A stretch of 35,412 nt of DNA from positions 1-35,412 of the forward strand of contig JBQTJM010000213.1 in NCBI GenBank assembly GCA_052387115.1, in the 5' to 3' direction. The notes beneath the pieces are model-generated. The model saw nothing but the letters and a program-made list of their open reading frames with translations, was not told where the DNA came from and did not search any database. A program made the translations under genes and the position numbers. Positions 27,001 to 35,314 of this stretch are shown piece by piece; position 1 is the first letter of the stretch, and every line of letters starts with the position of its first letter. The DNA comes from JACCXJ01 sp052387115 (GTDB lineage: Bacteria > Pseudomonadota > Gammaproteobacteria > JACCXJ01).

Positions 27001-27033
27001 CACGAAATAGCGTGACCGTCACGGTATTTCGTG
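27001..27033. other. 33-bp near-perfect palindrome
   Basis: CACGAAATAGCGTGAC and GTCACGGTATTTCGTG pair at 15 of 16 positions around a single C. It lies four bases before the first copy of the palindromic repeat element, 147 bases upstream of the cupin start. It could be an operator or a hairpin left by a mobile element. Confidence 0.6.
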
Positions 27034-27036
27034 AGG

Positions 27037-27127
27037 AAAATAGGGGTCAGACTGATGTTTATTCCACCGAAACACTCGTCATGGTGTATCAACGGTCGTC
27101 AATAAAGATCAGTCTGACCCCTATTTT
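27037..27127. repeat. Palindromic MITE/REP-like element, copy 1
   Basis: Two 27-base arms (27037-27063 and 27101-27127) are inverted repeats with one mismatch, around a 37-base centre. The arms carry ATAGGGGTCAGACTGAT. A second copy lies at 28520-28604. Both share AACGGTCGTC just inside the right arm. There is no open frame for a transposase inside. Short palindromes with a GGGGTCAGA core are, to my knowledge, common in gammaproteobacteria and often linked to REP-associated (Y1) transposases acting in trans. Confidence 0.85.
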
Positions 27128-27179
27128 TGGCCCGTCCGGTTATACAATGGCCACGATCCAAATAGATGGAGGGGCATCC

Positions 27180-27590
27180 GTGAATAAGTCAGCTCAATAT
27201 CTGATCCCGCTCGTGTTGCTCGCGAGTGCCGATGCCGGTGGCGCCGAAGGCTTCCGTGCCACGGAAGTCATGAAGGGCGCCGTCACCATCCGTGGCCAGT
27301 CGATACGGTACCCGACGACCGCGAACCCCGAGGTGACGGCGATGCTCGTCGAGCTGTCGCCGGGGGGCGCGAGCGACCGCCACCAGCATCCCATACCGCC
27401 CTATATCCAGGTCCTGGAGGGGACCCTCACGGTCGAGTTCGACGATGGCTCGCGCCAGTCTTTCGAGGCCGGTCGAGGCTTCCTCGAAGCCGTAGACACC
27501 TGGCACACGGCGAGGAACCTGGGCGAGAACCCGGTGAAGTTCCTGGTGGTGTTCATGGGCGAGCAGGGCAAGTCGAACTTCATGAGATAG
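27180..27590 (+). CDS. Periplasmic cupin-domain protein
   Basis: The GTG at 27180 is preceded by GGAGGGG five bases upstream and opens a signal peptide (NKSAQYLIPLVLLASADAGGA), giving 136 residues. The single cupin barrel has metal-type histidines His68 and His70 (DRHQHP) and His109 (TWHTARN), with LEGTLTVEFDDG between. The usual glutamate of the first cupin motif is not present (PIPPYI is found there), as in some other small secreted cupins. The substrate is unknown. The gene sits between the two copies of the palindromic repeat and is followed by the hydrolase-like gene after 18 bases. Confidence 0.85.
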   Translation: MNKSAQYLIPLVLLASADAGGAEGFRATEVMKGAVTIRGQSIRYPTTANPEVTAMLVELSPGGASDRHQHPIPPYIQVLEGTLTVEFDDGSRQSFEAGRGFLEAVDTWHTARNLGENPVKFLVVFMGEQGKSNFMR

Positions 27591-27608
27591 AGGTCATCGA
27601 GTAAGGGC

Positions 27609-28526
27609 GTGCCCAACACCCTCGCACATGTGGGGCTCCAGGCCCTGGCTACGCGGGCGGTGGCGCCCGCGACCGATCTCAAATGGATCTATCTCGGCTG
27701 CATCGTCCCCGATCTCCCCTGGATGCTGCAGCGGATCGCCCAGTGGCTCGTTCAAGCGCTCGTGCCCCTCGGTGCACCGCTCGTCGATCCTTATTCGCTG
27801 CACCTCTACGGCATCGTGCAGGCGACCTTGGCCATGAGCCTGGTCCTAAGCCTGGCGTTCGCGAGCCTCGCCACAGAGCCCGGCCGCGCCTTCTCGATCG
27901 TGGCGGGCAACGCCTGGTTGCATCTTCTCTTGGACACCATCGAGATCAAGTGGGCCAATGGTGTCCACCTCCTGGTACCCTTCGACTGGCGTCTGACCAG
28001 CCTCGGGATATTTTGGCCGGAGAGCCTCCCGATACACCTCCTGTCCGTGCTCGGCCTCGCGGTGCTCGGCTTCGGATTCGTCCGCGACCGTGCCTGGCCG
28101 ATCGGCGTCGACTGGAGCCGCGGGCGGGTCTTGGGCCTGTGCCTGCCGCTCCTTTGGATCTACTTCGTCGTGCCGGTGACGTTCCTGGACGGAGCGGCGG
28201 GCGCGGACAATCATTTCGTGGAGACCCTGCGGCAACGCGATGCACGGCCGGGGCGGTACATCGAGCTCGAACGAGTTCGTTACCACATCGATGCGGCAGG
28301 AGCGCGGATCTACACCTTTACCGGCGAGGCCTTGGCGCTCGAGGGCGTCGACGTCCCGGGGCCAGCACTGTTATCCCTGCGTGGCCGTTTCGCCGGCACC
28401 GATCGAGTCGTGGTCGAGGAATACCACGTGCATCCGCGCGGTCTGCGCGATCTCTCGTCTTATGTCGGGTTGTCCCTCATCGTGGTCTATTGGATCAGGG
28501 ATCTGCTCCGGCAATTCTGGAAATAG
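27609..28526 (+). CDS. Predicted membrane-bound metal-dependent hydrolase-like protein
   Basis: The GTG start gives 305 residues. MPNTLAHVGLQAL and YLGCIVPDLPWM, with WLHLLLDTIEIKWANGVHLLVPFDW later, resemble the YdjM/DUF457 group of membrane proteins with conserved His and Asp residues. Several membrane helices alternate with a soluble stretch, and residues about 195-275 form an extra-membrane domain. The last Lys codon and the TAG stop lie inside the second palindromic repeat, so the present C-terminus was probably set by that insertion. The upstream cupin gene is 18 bases away. The enzymatic role is a prediction only. Confidence 0.75.
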   Translation: MPNTLAHVGLQALATRAVAPATDLKWIYLGCIVPDLPWMLQRIAQWLVQALVPLGAPLVDPYSLHLYGIVQATLAMSLVLSLAFASLATEPGRAFSIVAGNAWLHLLLDTIEIKWANGVHLLVPFDWRLTSLGIFWPESLPIHLLSVLGLAVLGFGFVRDRAWPIGVDWSRGRVLGLCLPLLWIYFVVPVTFLDGAAGADNHFVETLRQRDARPGRYIELERVRYHIDAAGARIYTFTGEALALEGVDVPGPALLSLRGRFAGTDRVVVEEYHVHPRGLRDLSSYVGLSLIVVYWIRDLLRQFWK

Positions 28527-28604
28527 GGGTCAGACTGATATTTATTTCATCACTCGCCGCAGCTATGAACGGTCGTCAATAAATATCAGTCTGACCCCTA
28601 TTTC
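28520..28604. repeat. Palindromic MITE/REP-like element, copy 2
   Basis: Two perfect 27-base inverted arms (28520-28546 and 28578-28604) surround a 31-base centre. It is the same element as at 27037-27127. It occupies the whole gap between two convergent genes: it contains the stop codon of the hydrolase-like gene and ends one base before the stop codon of ppx. The long stem could end transcription from both sides. Confidence 0.88.
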
Positions 28605-28605
28605 A

Positions 28606-30102
28606 TCACTTGAACCGAAGCTTCACGTTGGCGGCCCGCAAGTACTCGGCCTCCTCGCTGAGATCGGCTTGGGTCAAGGGGTGTTCGAGAAGCCACTCCG
28701 GCGGAAAGCGCAGCTTGATCGACGCCTCGTCGCCTTCCAGCGTGATCTCGGGTAACTCGGTCTCGGAGCGGCTGCGATGCAGGAGCACCGCGATGCGCAA
28801 CAGGATGCAGAGATACAGCGCCTGTCGCCTCAGCGTTTCGGGCAACCCTTCGAAGTCTGCCAGCGGCGGTTTGCGCCTGTGGCCACGGATGAGGGTCGCC
28901 AGCAGCGCCTGTTCGCCCTGGGAGAAACCCGGCATGTCCAGATTGCCGATCAGATAGGCCCCGTGCTTTTGATAGTGGCTGTGCGAGATGGAAAGGCCGA
29001 TCTCATGGAGGCGGGCGGCCCAGCAGAGCCACTGCGCGTGCTCCGTGTCGCCCAATCCCCACGCGCTGGGCGCCTGGTCGAGCAGAGCGAGGGCCGCCCC
29101 CGCTACCCGACCTATCTGCGCGGCATCGATGTGGTAGCGCCGGGTGAGGCCCTCGACCGTGGTCTCGCGCACATCCTCGTGGTGGATGCGTCCCAAGAGG
29201 TCGTAGAGGAGTCCCTCCCGCAGTGCGCCGCTCGACGCCCGCATGTGCTCTATCCCGAGTGCTTCGAAGATAGCGCCGAGGATCGCGACCCCGCCCGGAA
29301 ACACCGGGGCTCGTTCCGCTTGCAGGCCATCGAGCTCCAGGTCTTGGATATGCGTGGCGCCAATGAGGGTCTTGCGTAGCCTGCGTAGCGCCGCGAGCGT
29401 GATCCCGGCCTGGCACCAGCCTTGTTGCTCGACGATTTGCTGCACGGCCAGGATGGTCCCCGAGGCGCCGATCGGCGAGTCCCAGCCGATGCGGCGATAC
29501 TCGGCCAATATCGGTTCGAGCTCCTGAAGCGCCGCGATCTCGGCAGCGCGCATCCGCAGGGCGTCCATGCTCCCAGCGCCGAAAAATCGCCGGCTCATCT
29601 CGACACAGCCCATGTGCAGGCTGTCCATGCGCTCCGGCCGGAAATGGCGGCCCAGGATCAGCTCCGTGCTCCCGCCCCCGATGTCCACCACCAGACGCCG
29701 CTCGCCGTCGCCCTCGATACTGTGCGAGACCCCGAGATAGATGAGCCGCGCCTCCTCGCGCCCGGCGATGATATCGATGGAATGGCCGAGCGCGCGCCGA
29801 GCGCGCGCCAGGAATTCGCCGCGGTTCTTGGCCTTGCGCAAGGTGTTCGTACCTACCGCACGGACCTTGTGGGCGGGGACGTCCCGCAGGCGCTCACCGA
29901 AACGCTTGAGGGTGTCGACGGCGTGCTCCATCACGGGACCGGACAGCCAGTTGCCTTCATCGAGCCCGGCCGCGAGGCGCACCATCTCCTTCATCCGATC
30001 GACCACCTGGATGCGTCCATCCACGACCTGAGCCACGATCAGGCGGAAGCTGTTGGACCCGAGGTCCACGGCCGCCAGGCTTTCCCCGGCGTTGTCGGTC
30101 AC
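28606..30102 (-). CDS. ppx: Exopolyphosphatase (Ppx/GppA family)
   Basis: This is an ASKHA-fold phosphatase that removes terminal phosphate from polyphosphate, or from pppGpp in the GppA branch. The start is GTG. Phosphate-binding loops are AAVDLGSNSFRL near residue 9, AVGTNTLRKAKNR, and VVDIGGGSTELILG near residue 140; GASGTILAVQQI follows. The C-terminal HD-like region contains LHEIGLSISHSHYQKH. The 498-residue length matches Ppx. I cannot separate Ppx from GppA activity by eye. Its stop codon directly abuts the second palindromic repeat. Confidence 0.9.
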   Translation of the reverse strand: MTDNAGESLAAVDLGSNSFRLIVAQVVDGRIQVVDRMKEMVRLAAGLDEGNWLSGPVMEHAVDTLKRFGERLRDVPAHKVRAVGTNTLRKAKNRGEFLARARRALGHSIDIIAGREEARLIYLGVSHSIEGDGERRLVVDIGGGSTELILGRHFRPERMDSLHMGCVEMSRRFFGAGSMDALRMRAAEIAALQELEPILAEYRRIGWDSPIGASGTILAVQQIVEQQGWCQAGITLAALRRLRKTLIGATHIQDLELDGLQAERAPVFPGGVAILGAIFEALGIEHMRASSGALREGLLYDLLGRIHHEDVRETTVEGLTRRYHIDAAQIGRVAGAALALLDQAPSAWGLGDTEHAQWLCWAARLHEIGLSISHSHYQKHGAYLIGNLDMPGFSQGEQALLATLIRGHRRKPPLADFEGLPETLRRQALYLCILLRIAVLLHRSRSETELPEITLEGDEASIKLRFPPEWLLEHPLTQADLSEEAEYLRAANVKLRFK

Positions 30103-30228
30103 TTCACGCCGTCTCCACGCACACCGGCGTGGCGCGATGCACGCGCATCCCGAGGGTATGGGTTCGCGGTATACTCACGAGAATGACATCCAGGTGAAAA
30201 CCCTGGGGGGAAATCGAGGGGGTGGCCC

Positions 30229-30645
30229 ATGGCAGTCGGCGAAGTGAAAGACATCCGCGCGCTCGAGGCCGCCGGGATCCTGCGGCAGGACCCGACCGCG
30301 GTGCTCATCGACGTGCGCACGACCATGGAGTTCGAGTATGTGGGCCGCCCGGTCGGCGCCCTGCACATCCCCTGGATGGAGGCCCCGGAGTGGCGCGTTG
30401 TGCCCGAGTTCGCGGAGCGGGTGCGCGCCGTACTGGGCGAGCGCGGGCGAGCCGATGACACCACCATTCTCACCCTGTGCCGTAGCGGAAAGCGTTCGCG
30501 CGCCGCGGCCGAGTGTCTCGCAGGGGCCGGGTTCACACACGTGTACAACGTCTCGGACGGCTTCGAAGGCGATCGGGACGGCCAGAAACACCGCAGCAGC
30601 ATCAACGGCTGGCGCCATCAGGGATTGCCCTGGGAGCAGGGTTGA
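30229..30645 (+). CDS. Single-domain rhodanese
   Basis: This 138-residue sulfurtransferase-type protein has VLIDVRTTMEFEYVGRPVGALHIPW at the N-terminus and catalytic Cys84 in the loop LCRSGKRSRAAAE. The C-terminal VYNVSDGFEGDRD is the usual closing motif. A GAGGGGG site precedes the ATG. A TATACT hexamer at 30170-30175 might be the -10 element of its promoter, though no good -35 is seen. No signal peptide. It is divergent from ppx and 58 bases ahead of the amidotransferase. Confidence 0.92.
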   Translation: MAVGEVKDIRALEAAGILRQDPTAVLIDVRTTMEFEYVGRPVGALHIPWMEAPEWRVVPEFAERVRAVLGERGRADDTTILTLCRSGKRSRAAAECLAGAGFTHVYNVSDGFEGDRDGQKHRSSINGWRHQGLPWEQG

Positions 30646-30703
30646 GGACGGCGGCACGCGCCGCCCAACGAATCTACTCCCCAACCGTTCTGTTCTATGT
30701 GCT

Positions 30704-31477
30704 ATGTGCGAGCTTCTGGGCATGAGCGCCAACGTCCCGACCGACCTCTGTTTCAGCGTGCGCGGCTTGGTGCGCCGCGGCGGCGACACCGGGCCGCATC
30801 GTGACGGTTGGGGGATCGGCCTCTACGCGGGCCGCGGTTGCCGCTTGTTTCACGATCCGAGGCCCAGTGTCGTCTCCGAGGTGGCCAAGCTCATCCAGGA
30901 CCAGGCCATCAAGAGCCACATCATCATCAGCCATATCCGCAGGGCCACGCACGGCCGCGTGTGCCTGGAAAACACCCACCCTTTCGCCCGCGAGCTGTGG
31001 GGCCGCACCTGGCTCTTCGCCCACAACGGCGGGCTCAAGGGCAGCAAGGCGCTCGCCCTCGACCACTACCGGCCGATCGGCACCACCGATAGCGAACGCG
31101 CATTCTGTTGGATGCTCGGGCGGATCCGCGCGCGCTACCCCGAGCGTCCCCGCCGTGCGGAGCCGCTATGGTGCCTCATCGCGTCCCTCGGCCGGGAGCT
31201 GGAGGCGCTCGGCACCTGCAATTTTCTCATGAGCGACTCCCGCTGTCTGTACGCCTACTGCAGCACCACACTCTATTGGATCACACGGCGGGCGCCGTTC
31301 GGGGAGGCGCATTCGATCGACACCGGGGAGACTGTCGACTTCTGCCGCGAAACGACGGCACAGGACGTGGTGACCGTCATCGCCTCGAAGCCGCTGACCG
31401 ACAACGAGCGCTGGCATCCCATTCCGCACGCTTCCTTTCAGGTGTTCGTGCAGGGTATCCCGCTGCTCGGGCAATGA
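30704..31477 (+). CDS. Class II glutamine amidotransferase (YafJ type)
   Basis: The ATG at 30704 places Cys at position 2 (MCELLGMSANVPTD), the N-terminal nucleophile of class II amidotransferases. Conserved DGWGIGLY, SHIRRATHGRV, NTHPFARELWGRTWLFAHNGGL and TDSERAF follow. The 257-residue length fits the YafJ group, which has only the glutaminase domain. The acceptor substrate is unknown. No clear ribosome-binding site is seen. Confidence 0.92.
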   Translation: MCELLGMSANVPTDLCFSVRGLVRRGGDTGPHRDGWGIGLYAGRGCRLFHDPRPSVVSEVAKLIQDQAIKSHIIISHIRRATHGRVCLENTHPFARELWGRTWLFAHNGGLKGSKALALDHYRPIGTTDSERAFCWMLGRIRARYPERPRRAEPLWCLIASLGRELEALGTCNFLMSDSRCLYAYCSTTLYWITRRAPFGEAHSIDTGETVDFCRETTAQDVVTVIASKPLTDNERWHPIPHASFQVFVQGIPLLGQ

Positions 31478-31511
31478 CGACGAGTGAGGATTGACGGTGG
31501 GAGGATCGACG

Positions 31512-32906
31512 ATGGACAGTAACGACGTTCGCATCGAGCGCGACAGCATGGGCGAGGTCCGGGTACCGGCGACGGCGCTCTACGGGGCCCAGACGCAGCG
31601 GGCGATCGACAATTTCCCCGTGAGCGCGCTTCGGATGCCACGGGCGATCCTGCGCGCGCTCGGCCTTGTCAAGGCGGCCGCGGCACAGGCGAACCGCGAT
31701 CTCGGTCTCCTCGACGCACCCCTCGCCGAGGCCATCGGTGCGGCCGCGCTCGAGGTCGCGGACGGACGGCACGACGCCCATTTCCCGATCGATGTCTTCC
31801 AGACCGGATCGGGGACCAGCTCCAACATGAACGCTAACGAGGTGATTGCCCGCCTCGCGACCGAGCGCCTGGGGCGGCCCGTGCACCCCAACGACCACGT
31901 CAACATGGGGCAGAGCAGCAACGACGCGATCCCCACCGCGATCCACGTGGCCGGCAGCTTGCTCACGTTCGAGCACCTGCTCCCGGCCTTGACACATCTC
32001 CGGAGCACCCTCTCGCGGCGCGCCGCGGAGCTGTCTGCCGTCGTCAAAACCGGGCGCACCCACTTGATGGATGCTATGCCCCTGACGCTCGGCCAGGAGC
32101 TGTCCGGATGGTCCACCCCGATCGATCTGGGTGGCCGGCGCATCGAATCGGCCCTGGCGCGGCTCAGCGAGCTGACGCTCGGCGGGTCGGCGGTCGGCAC
32201 CGGCATCAACGCCCACCCCGAGCTCGGCCCGCGCGTCGCGGCGATCCTGGCGGATCGGACCGGCGTCGGCTTCAGGAGCAAGGACAGCTACTTCGAAGGC
32301 ATGAGCGCCCAGGATGCGGCGGTCGAGATGAGCGGGCAACTCAAGACCGTGGCTGTCGGCCTCATGAAGATCGCCAACGATCTCCGGTGGATGAATAGCG
32401 GCCCGCTGGCGGGGCTCGGCGAGATCGCCTTGCCCGACCTGCAGCCGGGTTCCAGCATCATGCCCGGCAAGGTCAATCCCGTGATCCCCGAGGCCGTGTG
32501 CATGGTGTGCGCACAGGTGATCGGCAACGACCTCACCATCACCCTGGGAGGCCAGTCCGGCAACTTCCAGTTGAACGTGATGCTGCCAGTCATTGCCTAC
32601 GACCTTTGCCAGAGCCTTGAGATCCTCGGCAACGCCGCGCGTCTCCTGGCCGATCGGGCCATCGCGGGATTCCGCGTGAACCAGGAGGTGCTCACGCGCG
32701 CGCTGGAACGCAATCCGATCCTGGTGACCGCGCTGAACGCCGTCATCGGCTACGAGAAGGGTGCCGAGATCGCGAAGAAGGCCTACCAGCAGGACCGCCC
32801 GGTGCGCGACGTCGCCCGCGAGCTGACCGGACTATCCGAGGCGGAGCTGGCCCGCCTCCTCGACCCGGCGGAGCTGACCAAGGGGGGGATACGGAAGAAC
32901 CCGTAA
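31512..32906 (+). CDS. fumC: Class II fumarase
   Basis: FumC interconverts fumarate and malate in the TCA cycle and is the iron-free, heat-stable type. The ATG at 31512 follows GGGAGGA. The 464 residues have RIERDSMGEVRVPATALYGAQTQRA, GSGTSSNMNANEV, the catalytic KTGRTHLMDAMPLT region, and the lyase signature GSSIMPGKVNP near residue 313. A GTG-like earlier start (31491) has no ribosome-binding site. A hairpin follows the stop. Confidence 0.96.
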   Translation: MDSNDVRIERDSMGEVRVPATALYGAQTQRAIDNFPVSALRMPRAILRALGLVKAAAAQANRDLGLLDAPLAEAIGAAALEVADGRHDAHFPIDVFQTGSGTSSNMNANEVIARLATERLGRPVHPNDHVNMGQSSNDAIPTAIHVAGSLLTFEHLLPALTHLRSTLSRRAAELSAVVKTGRTHLMDAMPLTLGQELSGWSTPIDLGGRRIESALARLSELTLGGSAVGTGINAHPELGPRVAAILADRTGVGFRSKDSYFEGMSAQDAAVEMSGQLKTVAVGLMKIANDLRWMNSGPLAGLGEIALPDLQPGSSIMPGKVNPVIPEAVCMVCAQVIGNDLTITLGGQSGNFQLNVMLPVIAYDLCQSLEILGNAARLLADRAIAGFRVNQEVLTRALERNPILVTALNAVIGYEKGAEIAKKAYQQDRPVRDVARELTGLSEAELARLLDPAELTKGGIRKNP

Positions 32907-32929
32907 GTGCTCGAAGACTTCGAAGCACT
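32906..32929 (+). terminator. Candidate terminator hairpin after fumC
   Basis: AGTGC-T-CGAAG pairs with CTTCG-AA-GCACT around a single A, starting at the last base of the fumC stop codon. No T-run follows, so termination would be weak or factor-assisted. The gap is shared with the convergent protease gene. Confidence 0.4.
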
Positions 32930-32979
32930 CGGGGAGTACGAGGTCTACGCTCGCGGGCGCCGTCAAGCTTCGCCGCGTC

Positions 32980-34245
32980 TTACCTTTCGCGCACGGTCCA
33001 CGTGCGCATTGCCGGCAGGCCGCGCTCGCCGAGCGGGCTCACCGCCGTTATCCTGAACCTGTGCCTGCCCGGCCGCACCCTGACCAGGGACGGCGAGGCG
33101 CACGGTCTTTCTCGTCTGTGATCGAGCCTGCAGCGAAACGTCGAGCCCGGCTCGCTGGCCAGGAACACGAACCTGGTCTTTCTCTTGGTGGTGACCTTCT
33201 TCGGCCCCTGCGTGATCATCGTCAGGGTGACGGGTCTGGCGCCGGACCCGATCACGTCGATCCCGGTCTGAGAGAGGATGAAGTCTCCGATGATCGAACG
33301 TAACGGGTCGTCGGCGAGGCGGCCATAGACCCCCGGGAACTCGGGTCGCGCGCAGCCGATCCCGAAGCTCGTGTCGCCCACGAGCCGGAAGCCGCCACCG
33401 GACACCGGGACGACCATGGGGCCACCGCTGTCGCCCTGGCAGGTGTCGACGCCGCCTCCGACCCGACCGGCGCACAGCATCGTGTCGGGGCGAACGGTGG
33501 TGCCGACGGCGGCGTAACTGTCGGCGCAGGCCAGGTCGTCCGCGATTGACACGCGCCCGACCCGCAGGGCATCCGGAAATGCGCCCCCACCCTCGGCGGT
33601 GTCGCCCCAGCCGGTGACGAAGGCAGGTTGCCCGGCCGCCCAGGTGGCACGCTCATCCGGCCCCGCGATCTGGATCGTGGGTGAAACCGACGGGGTGCTC
33701 AGCCTCACGATCACGAAGTCGAAATCGAACTCGTTGGGATTGAAAAGCGGATTGCCGACCGCATCGACCGGGACGAAGTAGGTGTCGAAATCGATCTCCT
33801 GGCCCGCGTTGCTGGAAAGGTTCGTGCGCCCGGTGATCACCGAGTACTGGTCGGGAGAGGTAAAACCGCCGTTCCGGTAGAAACAGTGGGCGGCGGTGAC
33901 CACGAAGGTCGGCGTGACCAGCGTGCCGCCGCAGAACTGGCGCTGGAAGCCGTTTCCGGAGGCGACCGATGGCCGGAACGCGATCGCCGTCTGCCACGGT
34001 GATTGCGTGATCGTCGTCTCCGTGCCGCCGACGATGCGGCTGGCATGCGTTACCGGGGCGTGGGCCTCCGGACCCGATGCGAAACGCTCCGAGGCGAGGC
34101 CATCGACGCTCTGCAGATAGACGCCGGGAGGGGCCTCGATGTGTTCGTGTTCCGAGGCGGAGGCCGCGGGCAGGACCAGCGCCGTGGCCATCAATGCGGC
34201 CCACGGGATACGGCGGAAGGGGATCGGGAGGCTTTTCCGTTGCAT
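32980..34245 (-). CDS. Secreted trypsin-like serine protease with C-terminal Ig-like domain
   Basis: The 421 residues start with a signal peptide (to about residue 30, PAASA) and a pro-region. The mature chain begins IVGG at residue 71 after an Arg, the classic zymogen cleavage site. The S1 triad is visible: His120 (VVTAAHC), Asp176 (DFVIVRL) and Ser273 (CQGDSGGP). Asp267, six before the serine, predicts cleavage after Arg or Lys. From about 335 there is an Ig-like module (EPGSTFRCRLDHRRERPC, then GRHRFRITAVSPLGERG) resembling repeats of actinobacterial surface proteins. Family S1 is uncommon in gammaproteobacteria, so this may be acquired. It converges on fumC. Confidence 0.93.
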   Translation of the reverse strand: MQRKSLPIPFRRIPWAALMATALVLPAASASEHEHIEAPPGVYLQSVDGLASERFASGPEAHAPVTHASRIVGGTETTITQSPWQTAIAFRPSVASGNGFQRQFCGGTLVTPTFVVTAAHCFYRNGGFTSPDQYSVITGRTNLSSNAGQEIDFDTYFVPVDAVGNPLFNPNEFDFDFVIVRLSTPSVSPTIQIAGPDERATWAAGQPAFVTGWGDTAEGGGAFPDALRVGRVSIADDLACADSYAAVGTTVRPDTMLCAGRVGGGVDTCQGDSGGPMVVPVSGGGFRLVGDTSFGIGCARPEFPGVYGRLADDPLRSIIGDFILSQTGIDVIGSGARPVTLTMITQGPKKVTTKRKTRFVFLASEPGSTFRCRLDHRRERPCASPSLVRVRPGRHRFRITAVSPLGERGLPAMRTWTVRER

Positions 34246-34380
34246 CGTCTTGGTCTTCCGTGTTTAGGACGTTGTGGGTGTCGGCATCGCCCCACCGGCC
34301 TTAACCCGACCGGGGCAAGCGCGCTCGACTCATGAAAAAAGATCCCCTCCGGATTGCGAGCTAGACAGGGAGGAGAAGGA

Positions 34381-34404
34381 TCCCTGCCCCACACGGGGCA
34401 GGGA
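34381..34404 (-). terminator. Candidate terminator hairpin after the HhH protein gene
   Basis: TCCCTGCCCC-ACAC-GGGGCAGGGA is a perfect 10-bp stem lying 18 bases past the minus-strand stop codon. On the minus strand it is followed by TCCTTCTCC, pyrimidine-rich but not a true T-run. It may also limit the protease gene transcript start. Confidence 0.5.
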
Positions 34405-34421
34405 TAGGGTGCGGGAGGGGC

Positions 34422-34697
34422 TTACTCCGAGGGCGTCGGTGCCCCGACGGTCATATGTTCGCGATTCATCTTGACCGTCTGTTCGCCGATCCCCTGTACG
34501 GCTACGAGCTCATCCACTGACTTGAAGGGCCCGTTTTTCTCGCGGTAGGCCACGATGGCCTCGGCCTTGGCAGGACCGACCCCGTGAAGGCCCTGCGCCA
34601 AGGTCACTGCGTCTGCGGCATTGATATCCACCGATTCCGCAGCGAAGGTGAAGGACGAGGCGCTCAAGAGCACAGCGACAGCGAGATTCTTCCACAT
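34422..34697 (-). CDS. ComEA-like helix-hairpin-helix protein
   Basis: This 91-residue exported protein starts at 34697 after GGAGAG with a signal peptide (KNLAVAVLLSASSFTFA). The mature part has two helix-hairpin-helix units: VDINAADAVTLAQGLHGVGPAKAEAIVAYRE and FKSVDELVAVQGIGEQTV. This is the stand-alone DNA-binding form of ComEA, which in other species holds incoming DNA in the periplasm during uptake. No other competence genes are in the window. Longer frames upstream lack the signal peptide at the right place. Confidence 0.9.
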   Translation of the reverse strand: MWKNLAVAVLLSASSFTFAAESVDINAADAVTLAQGLHGVGPAKAEAIVAYREKNGPFKSVDELVAVQGIGEQTVKMNREHMTVGAPTPSE

Positions 34698-35314
34698 AAC
34701 TCTCTCCGTGAGGTTGAAGTGTTCCACGTTCTCGCACCCCGTTGGCACGGGGTACGGCTTGGGGAGCCGGGGGCACCGTGTCTGCGTCATGCGGACCCGG
34801 AACCCGGAACCCAGAAGGGGTTAGCGGTACTTTCCGGCGAACTTTAGCCGGTCGGCAGGTCCCCCGAACACACTGCGAGAGCTCGGCCGGGCCGCGCGGC
34901 AATCGGTCGCATCCCAAAGTGTTTGTGGCTCCTCCACAATCCCCCGTGCGCCGCCACACTCTCGTGGGAGTGCCGCCGCCTGGGCAAGAGTCGAAACAAA
35001 CGCATGATTCGATGACCCAGGAGAGCGCGAAGCCTATGGCGTTGGAGCGACGCCTGCGTCGCCGCTTGCCGGCCCCTCGCCAGCCGACGATCGGGGTGGC
35101 GGAGACGGCGTCATCGCGACCGAGGCGGACAGCCCGGACCGGAACCACCGCGGTTCCCAACAGGGCCTTGAAGGCCGCACTCCACACGGCGCGATGTACG
35201 GATCGCCCGAGTCATCGGCGACCCGCCCAAAGAGGTGACGGGCGCCGGCCCAGATCCCATATGAGGTATCGAACCTCACTTCTGGCGGTCGTTGTCAAGA
35301 AAGATGTCGCTTTT
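34698..35314. other. Gene-poor, hairpin-rich region
   Basis: No gene is supported. Open frames on both strands look like low-complexity shadows. Between 35048 and 35278 several short perfect inverted repeats occur: CGACGC-CT-GCGTCG (35048-35061), GGAACC-ACCGC-GGTTCC (35141-35157), GGCCTT-G-AAGGCC (35164-35176) and TGAGGT-ATCGA-ACCTCA (35262-35278). This could be a structured RNA, a mobile-element end or a decayed gene. Confidence 0.4.

Noticed and set aside
27037..28604. Classical composite transposon
   Set aside because: The flanking elements carry no transposase, and I see no clear target-site duplication at the outer edges, so only a MITE/REP-type repeat pair can be claimed.
35258..35278. 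Possible tRNA on the minus strand
   Set aside because: A T-arm-like stem-loop is present, but there is no matching acceptor strand, D-arm or anticodon arm at the required distances.
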